NCBI RefSeq assembly: GCF_015706575.1
Contig: NW_024037059.1
Coordinates: 14,111,730 to 14,175,729 of the forward strand
Direction: 5' to 3'
Length of the DNA stretch: 64,000 nt
Origin: Patiria miniata
Lineage: Eukaryota; Echinodermata; Asteroidea; Valvatida; Asterinidae
Below the pieces are notes generated by a model. It did not search any database. It was not told the origin of the DNA and was given only the letters and a program-made list of their open reading frames with translations. Below are positions 39,436 to 51,615 of this stretch, one piece after another. The first letter of the stretch is position 1. Each line of letters opens with the position of its first letter. A program made the translations under genes and the position numbers.

Positions 39436-41251
39436 GTAAGTTTAATTGAAGTTTTCTAGAATGAATTCATGCACTGTGTACATCCTCATTGCTTGCTAAA
39501 CCTACAGTAGAATGTGTATCTCATGGCTAGGAGTAAACGCTATCTGTCTGCATTACAGGAAAACAGTATTGTGCATTATAGTCTTCAGTCTGTGGCAATA
39601 CCAATTAGCGTTAATCTGACACACAGAAGTGAAAGTTAAGAGTAATGTAGGTCTGTTATTTGTCATTCAGAATTAAAATTTGATCAAGGCAATTGATCGA
39701 ATGAGTCCTACAGTAATACAGAGATGCAACCAGTGCACTGGTGTGCAAACTTCTCACTCAATCTTTCTGGACTCAGCACTCACTGCAAGTACTCAAAGTG
39801 CTGCTACCCAAATCATGGTCGAATGTCGTGACCTCTGCACTCCAATCCTATGATTGGATAAAACCTTGGGTTTGAGCAATCACTGCAGCCTCCTATAGAT
39901 TCATCACCTACCTGATAGGTGGTTGCATGGGGGAATCCCCTGCCAAGTCTCTGTTTAACAGGACCTTTTTGTGATCATAAATTTGTGATCTCATTTTTTC
40001 AAATGAGTTCATTTCTCTGCAGTGAAACCCAAGCATCCATGTGTGTTGTGAGCGATCCTAAACTGCAATTCCCTTTCAGTGAAGTCTAAACTCTAGGCTT
40101 GCAGCAAAAACTGTCTTTCTGATTACAAAAAAAGTTGAATTATTTATCTAGTTTCCTAGATTCAAGCGAGAAACCTTTTGAGCAAAGCTCACATGAGTAA
40201 TTTGAGCAGCATAGTTTTGCTGCGTTCTTTCAGTGTGTTACTGAAACATTCATTTTCATATGAAAAAAGTTGAATATTACTGCCAAGGTGCAGTTGCAAG
40301 TGAGATATGTGCACTGTTCTCATATAGAAGCTAAAACAAATGTTATTGCCTCATACCAACCAAAAAATCCTAACTGTATCTCGTTTGTATACAAAGAAAT
40401 AGCCTTTTACAAAAACAAAAAAAGGCATTTAACGTTTGAACGTGATCTTGAGAGTCCTGAAAGATCTTCACCTTAGCTCTAAATGTTCAGATTGTCAATA
40501 TTATTTCAGTTGATGTATGTGGACATTTGTCCGCTGCCTTGTGGAAGAAAAATGTAAATATAGCAGCTGAGAACTCAGCTCAAAGCAAAGTTCACCTGGA
40601 CTTCATCTGACTAGTCTCACCAATTAAGTTAGTACATACTCTGAAATTGAGCATACGTTTTGTACATGTACATGTCAATGTTCATGTACAACATGGCCTC
40701 AGACAGCTGTAACTGAATCTTAATCAGATGTCAGACCATTTTATTATTTCTTGCTGAGAAGTAAAATCGATGAGTAGATTTTACAAAACTAAAAAAAGTT
40801 TGCTCTGAGTTGGACGAGTTTGGTTTCATTTCTCATGCAACCAAATCCGCAAACTGTTCACAAATCCTTCAAAGATTTCTGAAACCGAAAGTGATATGGA
40901 AACAATTTGTTTTGTATTGCCAGCAAAAGGAATGCAATTGTTCTATCTGGTATGACTCGCAACTTTACAAAGTAAAAATTGCCAAGCCATTGATTGTAGC
41001 AAGATGGCTGTCTTAAGTACTGTAAGTAAGAATGATTGTGAAAGTAACTTCTAATACAGTTTCCAAAGGCATTTGTTTACAAACTTTGATAACCTTATTC
41101 AGTTTTGACCCCAGCCAAACCGGTAATGTTAGGAATATTGCATTTTGGCATGACGGTGTAACCGTTGTGTTTCATTTTGTCAAATAAGGTGAAGATCTTT
41201 CAGGACACATGTTGGTATTGCCACAGACTGAAGACTAGCTATGCTCCATGC
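39436..41251. other. Presumed intron with scattered inverted pairs
   Basis: No exon. TCTTCAGTCTGTGGCAATAC (about 39583) is inverted at about 41215, and TGAAAGATCTTCACCTTA (about 40457) is inverted at about 41190. These may be arms of an old element. ACATGTACATGT occurs at about 40662. Confidence 0.35.
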
Positions 41252-41535
41252 TTGAACCCTTTAGTGACCACACTTCTCTCATTGTGCATTGCACTTTGCA
41301 ATGTGCATTTTATGATGCAAATATTGTGAGGCGTCACTTTCCAAATTCAAACATTCAAATTCTCAACTTGTATCTCAATGACACTCTGTACCTGTAGTGT
41401 TGTACAATCAGATTTTTTTAACCAGTCAATTTTCATGTGATGCTGAAAAAATGTTGAAAATGTTTGTCCAGTGTGGCTACTGCGGACAATTCAGTTCTGG
41501 TCACCTCAGGCCACTGTGGTCACTAAAGGGTTCAA
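41252..41535. mobile_element. 284-bp MITE with 21-bp perfect termini
   Basis: TTGAACCCTTTAGTGACCAC-A at 41252-41272 is exactly inverted at 41515-41535. There is no obvious target duplication and no coding content. Confidence 0.7.
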
Positions 41536-41769
41536 AACGTCCAAGGTTCTTTAATTAATTATTCAGGTCAGTTTAAGATCAGTTTTGTCTCAAGAGGCGT
41601 TGATAAAATGTACATGTACATGTAGGATAGTTTGTTGTGTTGGGACAGTTAATGTCGTTAAGAATGCAGGTATTCTTAGTGCTTTTGGTTATTGACAGTA
41701 GTCAGTAATTTCAAAAAATTATTGAAAATGTAAACTCCAGGATATGTTCTTGTTTCATGTTAAACCTGA

Positions 41770-42100
41770 AGACTGTTTCTCAGAAAATCATTGAATAGTT
41801 GTGCAGAGTGAATAGTCAATAAAACCAGGAGGAAAAAACAATGAACATGAATGTGATTAAAACAGGTTAAAATTAGGTCCTCAGGAAATTTGCAAAATTG
41901 TATTCTTCTAAAAGTCAACGTTTTTTAACATTTAACACTTAGTATTGTTTCCCATGAACAAGCCAGACCATTACTCAGAAAATCAGTGACTAGTTGTGCA
42001 GAGCAAATAGTCAATAAAACCAGGACATAAATTGCGCATTAATGTGATTAATGATGACAAATCATTGTAGCGTCAAACACTGATAACCAGGTTAAATTGG
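41770..42100. repeat. Direct duplication, diverged
   Basis: ctagttgtgcagag and aatagtcaataaaaccagga occur near 41795-41835 and again near 41985-42025, followed by aatgtgattaa and aggttaaa. Confidence 0.6.
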
Positions 42101-43725
42101 GTAATAAACAAACTTGCATAAATTAAAACAAGTTAAACTGTGAGACACTACACTTTTGTGAGAAACCAGACAGGGCCGATTTTCGAAGTAAAAATGCCAG
42201 GCACTTGACTTAAGTCTCAGATTTGATCTACATCTTTTCGTGACTCAATCAGTGAAAGGACTAATACATGAATTAGGATATCTTAATAACTGTATTAAAA
42301 ATGAAATCAAGTGACTTGCAGTTCTCGGAAAATATCAGTGAGTATGAAATTGAACTTAGTGCCATGATTTCAGTATATATTGTCCTTAGTTAGTAATATA
42401 CTTGGGGTTATTTTTTTTTATCTTCACAGGGTCAATACGTACAACCCCCAAATTAAGTCCATACTTGTATTCTCAAAATAAATGAACCTTATTTCTAGAA
42501 AAGTTGGATAGGCAAAAGACATGTTTTTTTATGGACATGTTTGCAGACAGGAAAAGTTGCAAAATTCATAATTTCTCTAGGGTACATGTAGGTTCAATCA
42601 AAAAAAATCTCAAATTGTATACATGTTCATGTCAAAGGTTTGAAGTTAATGTTCTGTCTTGTCTTAAAAGGTGGTTATAGGCAGGCCCCAGAATAAACCT
42701 TGAATACAAAATTGGCAGTTTCGGTGATCAGATATCTAGAATAACAGATACATGTACATGGAACAGATACATGGAAGAACTTTGCTGTTGCAGTTCTGCT
42801 TTTCCAGTGGAATTACTTTAGACCGTACTTACAATTTACAAAGAAAGCAAAATTTCCTAAAAACAAATCTGAGAAAACAAACTCGTTTGTTAAGTCATCA
42901 GTGTCTCACTGCAATTCTGTGCCACATATTCAAGGTGTCGTACCGTCGTTGAATGTTTGACTTGAAAAATAAAGTCAGACTTGCCAGGACAGAAGGCAAA
43001 AAGAACAGTGCAAAAAGACTGTGGAAAAAGTCAATTCACTACTTAATGTTTCAAAGAAAATGGGGGAAAAAAGCTTAGAGATGTGTAGATAGCCTGCACA
43101 ATGTATACAGGCCGGCCCCTTGAAATACTCTCATATTGAGTTTATACATGTACATGTAGGCAATGTCATGTGTACATGTACATGTACAGTCTCTGCAAAT
43201 GCTGCAGGTACATGCAAATGATTTACATGAAGAAATTGAATGATTGATCTTTTCGAAATTGAAAACTAAGATTGGAGTAATATGATCCATTCCTTGGTGG
43301 TGATGAAACCAAGAAAATGTCTTGTCCTGTATAAAATAATGTACATGTAGGCCTACACTTATAAATGGTGTGGAAATTAAAGGTAGGGTCTGATTATGTC
43401 GTGTTGACTATGTCGTGAATCCATCATCATCTAAGAAACTGCCATTTATTCATTTGTCCTGGGGCCTGCCTAGGTTTGCATGTGAGCATAAATGTGCAAT
43501 ATCTGTTGTAATGTAGGCATGTAGCAGTATGTTTACTCTGAAATGCCATGATACACATTTAGGTTTAGCGAGCAAAACAGATGAGGATGTATGTTGTCGT
43601 TGTACAGTGCATGAATTAATGAAAACTTCAATTAAACTTGACCATGGATGGCGGGACAAGACTGTCCCTGTGTCATGATGCCACAGCTTCTGAGGATGCT
43701 GAGGGGCAGATTGCCACCACATCAA
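42101..43725. other. No gene seen; ACATGT-rich
   Basis: AT-rich, with ACATGTACATGT runs at about 42748, 43143 and 43170-43188. A short open frame at 42752 is not convincing. Confidence 0.35.
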
Positions 43726-44012
43726 CAGTGGCGTAGCTAGAATGAAGGAGGGGCCACAAGAAAACAGGAGGGGACAAATGGAAATCCCAGAAATGTTCAT
43801 GTTGGGCAAACTAGAGAACATGTGTGTAATTTTGACCATTTGGATGCACATGTTCACTATACATGTTCTCAGCTACATGTACATGTATTTTTATACATGT
43901 CGGCCCAAAAAGGCCGAGTACGGATTTTGAAATCTTTTTGTCCAATCGGACAGACAGCCCCCTTCCTGTATCACATGGAAGGCCCCTCCCATCCCCATTT
44001 GCTACGCCACTG
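43726..44012. mobile_element. hAT-like MITE (CAGTGGCGTAGC ends)
   Basis: CAGTGGCGTAGC at 43726 is inverted as GCTACGCCACTG ending at 44012. This terminus is common among animal hAT elements. Flanking 8-mers (cacatcaa, caacattg) do not match. ACATGT repeats lie inside. A lone right end of the same type lies at 56833-56844. Confidence 0.65.
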
Positions 44013-45649
44013 CAACATTGGCCACGGAACAGCATGGTTCTTCTAAAAAGATGCACGTCAACCTCCCAAATTTAAAAAAAAAGAGAGAGAAATATTACAA
44101 AAATGTCCAAAACTCTTGAACACAAAATCTTGTGTCACATGTTTGTTTACAATATGCAAAAATTGTGCCATATTTCAAAAATTATGGCTAACGTCAGTTT
44201 TGAAAAAACTGATTTGCTAAGAGTTTGGCCAGAAATCTTGAAAAAAGAAGCATGTACTCAGTTACAAGAAAATCATCTGCACATTTTTAAAAAGTTTTTT
44301 TTTTTCAATCTAATTAACTTTGTAACTATTTAAATTCCCAATCAAACTATGTTGGTCAAATTCAAATTGTAATATTTGAATTCAATCCACTAATTAAAAA
44401 TGAAGTTAGTTTTCTTGAAGATCGATGATGGCACAATGAAAAGTTACTTGGACCACTTACTCTTTCCTAAGAGAAAAATCTAGTAAGATACCGACCGGTA
44501 TTTGCTCATTCAAAATAAAGACTTCATACAAATGTCAGAACTTCAACCTTTCAAAGTGTGTGTATACTTGGCAAAATGGCCAAAAGCTTTGAATACAATA
44601 TTTATCCAAAAAACTCAGTTTGAAACAAATCAAGTTACTGCAGTGAACTGTTGCTTTGAATTTGGACTAGTTTGACTAAATATGTTTGAAATTTTGCAAT
44701 AATTCCCACTTCCTAATTAGAAAAAGACTAGTTACCGGTACGTGAAATTCCAATAAATTTTCAATCGCTTATTGTAACATTGACTTTCAGGCAACCATTA
44801 AATAGTGCAGTTTTGAGTTTGCACTAAATGTCTTGCAAAAAGTAGACGTTCTTAGAACTAGAAATACAATGTAGTGCTGCCAAAAGTCATCAAAGTACTC
44901 GGAATATCTTTTGTTACCCCTTGTGATCATTCTAACATACATTTGTGAATCTGATAAAAAGTTTGATGCGCAACAATACATAAGAAACAAGCTGCCAAAT
45001 GTGGTCATGTTTGAACGTATAAATTAGTGAAACCTACTTGCAAAAATTATTTGCATTTTGCAATTGACATTTACTGAATTGGTGTCAGCCTTTACCAATT
45101 CACCTTTAATTGTGCATGTCTGTCTAAAGCTAAAACATACTTACAATTACTTGTAAAAATCTGACGACACACTCATGAGATGAACTGATTACTGTTCATG
45201 TTGATGCGATAAACGGCAGGGAGATTTCAGAGTTATATCATGGAGTTATTTATATAAATGGTGGTTGAGATAAATGCCCTAAAATCTTATTGCATTGGAA
45301 ATATCAGAGAAAGCTGGCAAATTGTAATCTGTTTGTATTGCATTTCATTCAAAGGGATCAGAACCATGATGCAACAGTGAACAACGGAAATGTTGAGTGA
45401 GACAATCATAAGTAGATGTGAGAGCGATTTCTACTTTGGCAATTTTTGGAGTGATAGTTGGTATACAATTTCCATGGCAATACTTAGTAATTGAAATGGT
45501 TAATACGGCATTGACTTTGTCGGAAAAGTAAACTGATTGTTAAAGTTCATAAGGATCCTTATCATGTTGGAGTTAACCAAGTCATTTGTGATTATTTGGA
45601 CTTGCAAGTTTGGGGAGTTAGTGTGCACTAAGATCAACTGATCATGAGT
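44013..45649. other. No gene seen
   Basis: AT-rich, unique within the window, with no convincing exon on either strand. Confidence 0.35.
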
Positions 45650-45830
45650 TGATGTAGATAGAGGGCGACTCGCTGGACTTGTCGGTGTCTGTGGGCGGGG
45701 AACACCATGCGTGCACGCCTCGGGGGACTTGTATGCGTTGGGTTTTTTTTTTGGTCAGCTCAAGGTCAAGTTCAAGACCAAGTTCAAGTTCAAAGCCAAG
45801 GCCAAGTTCAAGTTCAAGGTCAAATAAAAA
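45650..45830 (-). other. Inverted relative of the 38163 segment plus AAGTTCAAG repeat
   Basis: On the minus strand 45745-45650 reads CCAACGCATACAAGTCCCCC and continues RGVHAWCSPPTDTDKSSES. It is followed on the plus strand side (45755-45825) by imperfect caagttcaag/gccaag hexamers. Coding status unknown. Confidence 0.35.
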
Positions 45831-45903
45831 AAAAATACAAATTAACATGTCTCACTTGTATTTTATTCCGATAGCAAATAAGTTTTTATTTCAAATGAAA
45901 TAA

Positions 45904-46201
45904 CCAGAGGGCGCCATTTACATTAGAATATTTTTTCAAGTTCCCCTTGGCACAAAGAGGGCGCCCCAATATTTTACAATTTTAACTTATTTAAAAAATC
46001 AAGTTAAAATACGCAAAGTTCAACTTAAACTTTTCGGTACTATGAAGGGTGCCCTCTTGTGCCAAGAAAAAATTTCAACTATTTTTTTTGAAGGACGCCC
46101 TCTTGTGACAGTTTTCATTTTAAAATTTAGTGTCCCATACCGAAGTGGGCAACCCACACATTGCCATCTAAAAAATAAATAGATCACAAGAGGGCGCCCT
46201 T
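45904..46201. promoter_or_regulatory. Cluster of AGAGGGCGCC motifs, CTCF-like
   Basis: CCAGAGGGCGCC (45904), AAAGAGGGCGCC (about 45953), its complement forms ggtgccctctt (about 46048) and ggacgccctctt (about 46092), and CAAGAGGGCGCCC (about 46186). The core resembles bilaterian CTCF sites. The mixed orientation could equally come from a decayed inverted-repeat element. Confidence 0.3.
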
Positions 46202-46264
46202 CAAAAAGTTTTTAAGTTAAACCCCAATCAAGACCCCCCCCCCCCCCACTCTCCGACATCCAAA

Positions 46265-46640
46265 GGACATATCTGCTGTCTACTTAGATCAAATTTGCAG
46301 CAAGTCTTAGATAATGCGTTTGTTTCTTCTCGCAAACATAATTATTGCAAACGAAAAACGTGTCTTGAGAAAAAAATCTTAAAAATACAACTTAAATTTT
46401 TCTAGTTTTCAAATTTCAAATTGCCAAATTTGTACTTTTTCCTTGAAATACTGAAATCCACGAATAGCTTAAATTTTTTTCGCTGTTTCTGCAGTAAATT
46501 GTGTCAAATTAGCCCTTCTTGTATACTTGTATAACCAATTTCTTTTGAATCGTAGCATAGAAAATATGGAATTTATCCAACAGGATATGATAGCAATGTT
46601 CTGTGCTGCAAACTTGTACAAATAGACAGCAGATATGTCC
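46265..46640. mobile_element. Inverted-repeat pair, possible MITE
   Basis: GGACATATCTGCTGTCTA at 46265-46282 is exactly inverted at 46623-46640. A C run precedes it (about 46236-46249). Confidence 0.45.
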
Positions 46641-46697
46641 AAAAGAAAAACACCATCACACCACAGAAACCTCATTTTAATTAAAGTAGCAAATGAA

Positions 46698-47152
46698 TCT
46701 ACAATGGCACATTATAATATATTACCTTACCAATAAATATTACCTTGCCAAATACATTCAATTTGTGACTAAAGGCATGATATAAAAATACAAAATGTTA
46801 CATTCTTTACCTCAATAAAAATTGGTCATGCATTGTTTTTTTTCTTCTCATTAATAGAACTCTTTTCTCTGAAATGTCGGAAACAGATTCATTAACAGTT
46901 AAGTTGATAAAATATTTCATGATTTCAAAGTATATATTTAAACAAATGGTATCACTGCCATCCAAAATTATCAAAAATCAAGCAGTAAAAAGGATACAAT
47001 GGCAGAGATCAAACAGAACATCATCACATCCGAATTCAACTATTAATGTGTTATTAATATAATCTGCATACCTCTGTTTACAATTTAACATTTATAAAAC
47101 TGCCAAATTGATCAATTTATATTGATCAATGATTATAATGTGCCATTGTAGA
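46698..47152. mobile_element. 455-bp possible MITE with 21-bp perfect inverted ends
   Basis: TCTACAATGGCACATTATAA-T at 46698-46718 is exactly inverted at 47132-47152. AT-rich, no coding frame of note. Confidence 0.55.
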
Positions 47153-47205
47153 TCTATACAATTATCAATTTTCAGCTTAACTTTTTTTCAGTTAAAGACA
47201 ACAGC

Positions 47206-47458
47206 CCAGGCACATGTCAACAAATTTGTCTGTTTTAGACCTTCATTTTGAGTTACAAACACTCGGAATCAAAAATGAAAAGTCTAGAGAGCATCACAGT
47301 TAATGCAATTCATAAGGTTTGTACTTTTGCACGAGTTCAAACTTTACGTCTTAACAAAAACGTTATAAGGAGTGGAGGGTTTTTTGGAGGGGTGGGTTGT
47401 AATGTGCTTATCCTTATTAATTTTGAAAACATTTCAGACTTTTGTGACATGTGCCTGG
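47206..47458. repeat. 14-bp inverted pair
   Basis: CCAGGCACATGTCA (47206-47219) is inverted at 47445-47458. Possible small element, weak on its own. Confidence 0.35.
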
Positions 47459-47691
47459 ACAACTAATTCAAATTAATCAATCATAAGAGCAAACCCTTGG
47501 CAATGAAAGTACATGTGCTGCCTCACAATAGTTGGGAAAAACATGAGATAACAATTGAAGGATTGCATGGCAAAGAACCTCACTAACTCACAAAAGAGTT
47601 TCGTTACATGGTTCTAACTGCGAACTTTTCTTATTGGAAAAAGGTGATTTATTCTTGTCTGGTATTTCTCTTTCCTTGCTTAAATTTTTAG

Positions 47692-47892
47692 ACTCGGAAT
47701 ATTATCTTGTATGATTGGATTGGGACCTCTCATTGCCAAGGATTTGCTCAAAGTTTGCTCCAACAGCAGCCACTTGATCCAGTCCAGCCAAGTCCTGTCA
47801 GCAGTCTTCCAAATGAGACCAAGGAAACCTCCACCAGGACTCAGCATCTCAGTCATGTGATCAGTCATCTGATGAGGGAAAACAAATTATAA
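47692..47892 (+). CDS. Candidate terminal exon, unknown protein
   Basis: A pyrimidine tract (tttctctttccttgcttaaatttttag) ends at 47691. The reading is open for 66 codons to TAA: TRNIILYDWIGTSHCQGFAQ, then SLLQQQPLDPVQPSPVSSLP, a Thr/Ser/His stretch and RENKL. The composition is like a disordered C-terminus. A phase 0 entry would fit the exon ending at 39435. The overlapping minus-strand frame is a shadow. Family not recognised. Confidence 0.4.
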   Translation, partial: TRNIILYDWIGTSHCQGFAQSLLQQQPLDPVQPSPVSSLPNETKETSTRTQHLSHVISHLMRENKL

Positions 47893-48690
47893 GCCATCAG
47901 AGTGTCCTGAAGATTGAAATTAGGTTTAGATCAAGTTACAATATCTGCACGTCAAACGGCTGGTTTTAACACTGTCTTATCGTGCCCGAAGTTTTTTTTA
48001 AATTTAATTGCACGAGAACTATTGCGGGAAAACAATGCATGCATGTCTGCATGAAATTGTGACGAAATTTATATTAAAATAATCACGATATTAAGCTTCA
48101 GATTGTGAGTTAAGGATGAAGTAAAGGGAATAAAGACATTCATTTTTTCTTAGCAAGAGCCATAATTATTCTTGGCACCACATCTGATTTTTGGAATTTA
48201 TTTTAAATAATAATTCAGTAAAAGATATCCATTTTATGAATTTGAAATAAAGTTTTGAAACTTCTTTCTAATTAGCTGATGAGAGAAGCTTTCAATGAAA
48301 CGGTTACAAAAATAAGGGTCAAAACCAGCCGTCTGAAGACGCCCTCTCTAATGTCACTAGCAATTGGGCTAAAGACATTATAAACACAAAAGATACACAC
48401 ATAGCTCACTTTGGTTGCAATCCCCACAGTACAGATTGTTAGTTTCAAACAAGCAAACTGAACCCAGGATTAAAATGAAAATTAAAATGAAAAAAAGTGT
48501 GTTTGTTTCGTAAAAACATTAAACAATCAATTTACTGACAGCGTGGTACAAACTACTTTGAGAAGCCAAAATTCAACGTCTAGAATACTTTTTTTCTCGA
48601 GTCGTTCAGGAAACCTTGCCAATTTAGTCGTAGTGTGCCAGGCTTGGATCTCAGGAATAACTTGCATGAGCAAGGGGAAAGAGGAGGGCA
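47893..48690. other. No gene seen
   Basis: AT-rich. If 47692-47892 is a terminal exon, this would be its 3' UTR. Confidence 0.3.
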
Positions 48691-50383
48691 AGGGACAGGG
48701 CATGATGGGTCTTTGATGATGGTAGTTACAATCAAGCAAGTCTTTAGAAAGACGCAGTTGGGACAGGACACGATGGGTCTTTGATGATGGTAGTTACAAT
48801 CAAGTAAGTCTTTAGACAGACACATTTAAGACAGGACATGATGGGTCTGTGATGATGGTAGTTAAAATCAAGCAAGTCTTTAGACAGACACAGTTGGGAC
48901 AGGACACAATGGGTCTTTGATGATGGTAGTTATTTAAAGCAAGTCTTTAGACAGACGCAGTTGGGACAGGACATGATGGGTCTTTGATGATGGTAGTTAT
49001 TTAAAGCAAGTCTTTAGACAGACGCAGTTGGGACAGGACATGATGGGTCTTTGATGATGGTAGTACAATCAAGCAAGTCTTTAGACAGACACAGTTGGGA
49101 CAGGACACAATGGGTCTTTGATGATGGTAGTTATTTAAAGCAAGTCTTTAGACAGACGCAGTTGGGACAGGACATGATGGGTCTTTGATGATGGTAGTTA
49201 TTTAAAGCAAGTCTTTAGACAGACACAGTTGGGACAGGTCATGATGGGTCTTTGATGATGGTAGTTGCAATCAAGTAAGTCTTTAGACAGACGCAGTTGG
49301 GACAGGACATGATGGGTCTTTGATGATGGTAGTACAATCAAGTAAGTCTTTAGACAGACACAGTTGGGACAGGTCATGATGGGTCTTTGATGATGGTAGT
49401 TACAACCAAGCAAGTCTTTAGACAGACACAGTTGGGACAGGACATGATGGGTCTTTGATGATGGTAGTACAATCAAGCGAGTCTTTAGACAGACGCAGTT
49501 GGGACAGGACATGATGGGTCTTTGATGATGGTAGTTACAACCAAGCAAGTCTTTAGACAGACACAGTTGGGACAGGACATGATGGGTCTTTGATGATGGT
49601 AGTACAATCAAGCGAGTCTTTAGACAGACACAGTTGGGACAGGACATGATGGGTCTTTGATGATGGTAGTTGCAATCAAGCAAGTCTTTAGACAGACACA
49701 GTTGGGACAGGACATGATGGGTCTTTGATGATGGTAGTTACAACCAAGCAAGTCTTTAGACAGACACAGTTGGGACAGGACATGATGGGTCTTTGATGAT
49801 GGTAGTTGCAATCAAGCAAGTCTTTAGACAGACACAGTTGGGACAGGACATGATGGGTCTTTGATGATGGTAGTTACAACCAAGCAAGTCTTTAGACAGA
49901 CACAGTTGGGACAGGTCATGATGGGTCTTTGATGATGGTAGTTGCAATCAAGCAAGTCTTTAGACAGACACAGTTGGGACAGGACACGATGGGTCTTTGA
50001 TGATGGTAGTTACAACCAAGCAAGTCTTTAGACAGACACAGTTGGGACAGGACATGATGGGTCTTTGATGATGGTAGTTACAACCAAGCAAGTCTTTAGA
50101 CAGACACAGTTGGGACAGGTCATGATGGGTCTTTGATGATGGTAGTTACAACCAAGCAAGTCTTTAGACAGACACAGTTGGGACAGGACATGATGGGTCT
50201 TTGATGATGGTAGTTGCAATCAAGCAAGTCTTTAGACAGACACAGTTGGGACAGGACATGATGGGTCTTTGATGATGGTAGTTACAACCAAGCAAGTCTT
50301 TAGACAGACACAGTTGGGACAGGTCATGATGGGTCTTTGATGATGGTAGTTACAATCAAGTAAGTCCTTAGACAGAAACAGTT
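48691..50383. repeat. 68-bp satellite, about 25 units
   Basis: The unit contains agtctttagacagacacagt, tgggacaggacatgatgggt and ctttgatgatggtagttac. Spacing between consecutive agtcttta landmarks is 68 bases, with some variants a base or more shorter (gtagtacaatc) or replaced (ttatttaaagc). Because 68 is not a multiple of 3, minus-strand frames run open for up to 161 codons and are artefacts. Confidence 0.95.
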
Positions 50384-50429
50384 TGAGGTATTTCGTCATC
50401 AATCGGTACGCAAAAATATTCCTGATATG

Positions 50430-50780
50430 GCAAGGAAACCATGTGGATTTACCAATACCGTTCAAGACTGATAGACGTGCATTATTAAGTTGACAGAGTT
50501 AAAGACTGCATCAAAATTATCTTCTTAGCGATGACTCACCATAATTTACCCCCCCCAAAAAAAGTTTAAAAATAATAAATGCTCTTTTCACAAAATCTTA
50601 CATGGAAGCCATGTGGATTTACCAGTATCGTTGAAGACGTGCATTATTAAGTTGACAGAGTCAAGGACTGCATCAAAATTATCTTCCTAGTGATGACTTA
50701 CTATAAAAGGGTTAACCCCCCCCCCAAAAAAATACTGTTATTAAAAAAAAGAAATGTTCTTTTCACAAAATCTTACAGTT
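50430..50780. repeat. Direct duplication of about 175 bp with C-runs
   Basis: ccatgtggatttacca, gacgtgcattattaagttga, gactgcatcaaaattatctt and cttttcacaaaatcttaca occur in both halves (from about 50439 and about 50610). Each half has a C run plus A run. Confidence 0.75.
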
Positions 50781-51039
50781 AATGCTAATAACTTATATTC
50801 TCTCAACGAATGGTTTCAAAATCCAGACATCAATGTATCGCAAAATGGGCCTACTTATTTTGTATATTTAAAAAAAATATTTTGTATATTTAAAAGCCTA
50901 AAGTATAGCACAATTATTTTTTCAGATTTAGAAATTCTACAAACTAATTCAAGTAGAAATTAAGCCCAGGTTCCCCCACTGAACCTCAGGCACATAAGAA
51001 AATTCCGCTAACTTGAAGAATAAGGAAAGAATCAATAAA

Positions 51040-51063
51040 GAATTTAAAAAAAAAAAAAAAAAA
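51040..51063. repeat. Poly-A tract
   Basis: Uninterrupted A run of about 20 bases. Confidence 0.9.
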
Positions 51064-51357
51064 CCACATATGTCCATTTCAAGAAAGTGAAAACTTTGCA
51101 CAGTTATGAAACGTTACTTAAATAACATTATTGTAGGCTGTTTTCGCAAGATTCCTCCCCCATCAATTCCAAACATGTACATGAAAAATGATAACACCTC
51201 CAGTTTGCATAACTTTGCAAGTATAAAGTAAAGCTTAATTAGTTAGCCTATCAACCTGCAAGTTACAATAAAATACTAAATAGGTATTACACAATTGCAT
51301 TTTTTAATACTTCTAATCTAACAGTCCAAGATGATCAAATTTTAATGATTTTTCACA

Positions 51358-51378
51358 GCCTAGGGGGTTTAGGGTTAA
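51358..51378. mobile_element. Solo end of the TTAA-2 family
   Basis: GCCTAGGGGG-TTTAGGGTTAA matches the inner-to-outer end of TTAA-2 copies B and C (cctagggggttagggttaa) with one extra T. No other end was found nearby. Confidence 0.55.
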
Positions 51379-51526
51379 TATAAAATACAGGTACCTTAGC
51401 ATAAAAAAATACCGTATATTAAATCAAACATCAGCACATGTTGAAGAGGAACAAATAGCTCCTAAAAATTTTCAACTTTCGACTTTCTGACCACTCAAAC
51501 CTCAAATTGTAATGTTACAATTATAG

Positions 51527-51615
51527 CAGCATTTTAATTTCAATACTGGCCCTACCACTATGCCAACTGGGCTCCCAAACCGCAGTATGGGGTTACGCCA
51601 TCTCCAGTTACCAAG
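51527..51615 (+). CDS. Candidate exon with TGP motif, weak
   Basis: The acceptor aattatag is poor and the donor CCAAG|gtaata is good. Phase 0 to 2 gives QHFNFNTGPTTMPTGLPNRS then MGLRHLQLP. The phase fits exactly into 53428. An alternative open frame (FQYWPYHYANWAPKPQYGV) also exists, so the frame is uncertain. Confidence 0.25.

Noticed and set aside
43726..44012. 8-bp target duplication around the CAGTGGCGTAGC element
   Set aside because: The flanking 8-mers cacatcaa and caacattg do not match, so no duplication is claimed.
48691..50383. Possible CRISPR-like array
   Set aside because: The whole 68-bp unit is repeated without variable spacers, in eukaryotic DNA.
49198..50465. Long minus-strand frames with CNYHHQRPIM-type repeats (up to 161 codons)
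   Set aside because: They are the 68-bp satellite in translation, with no start, splice or domain evidence.
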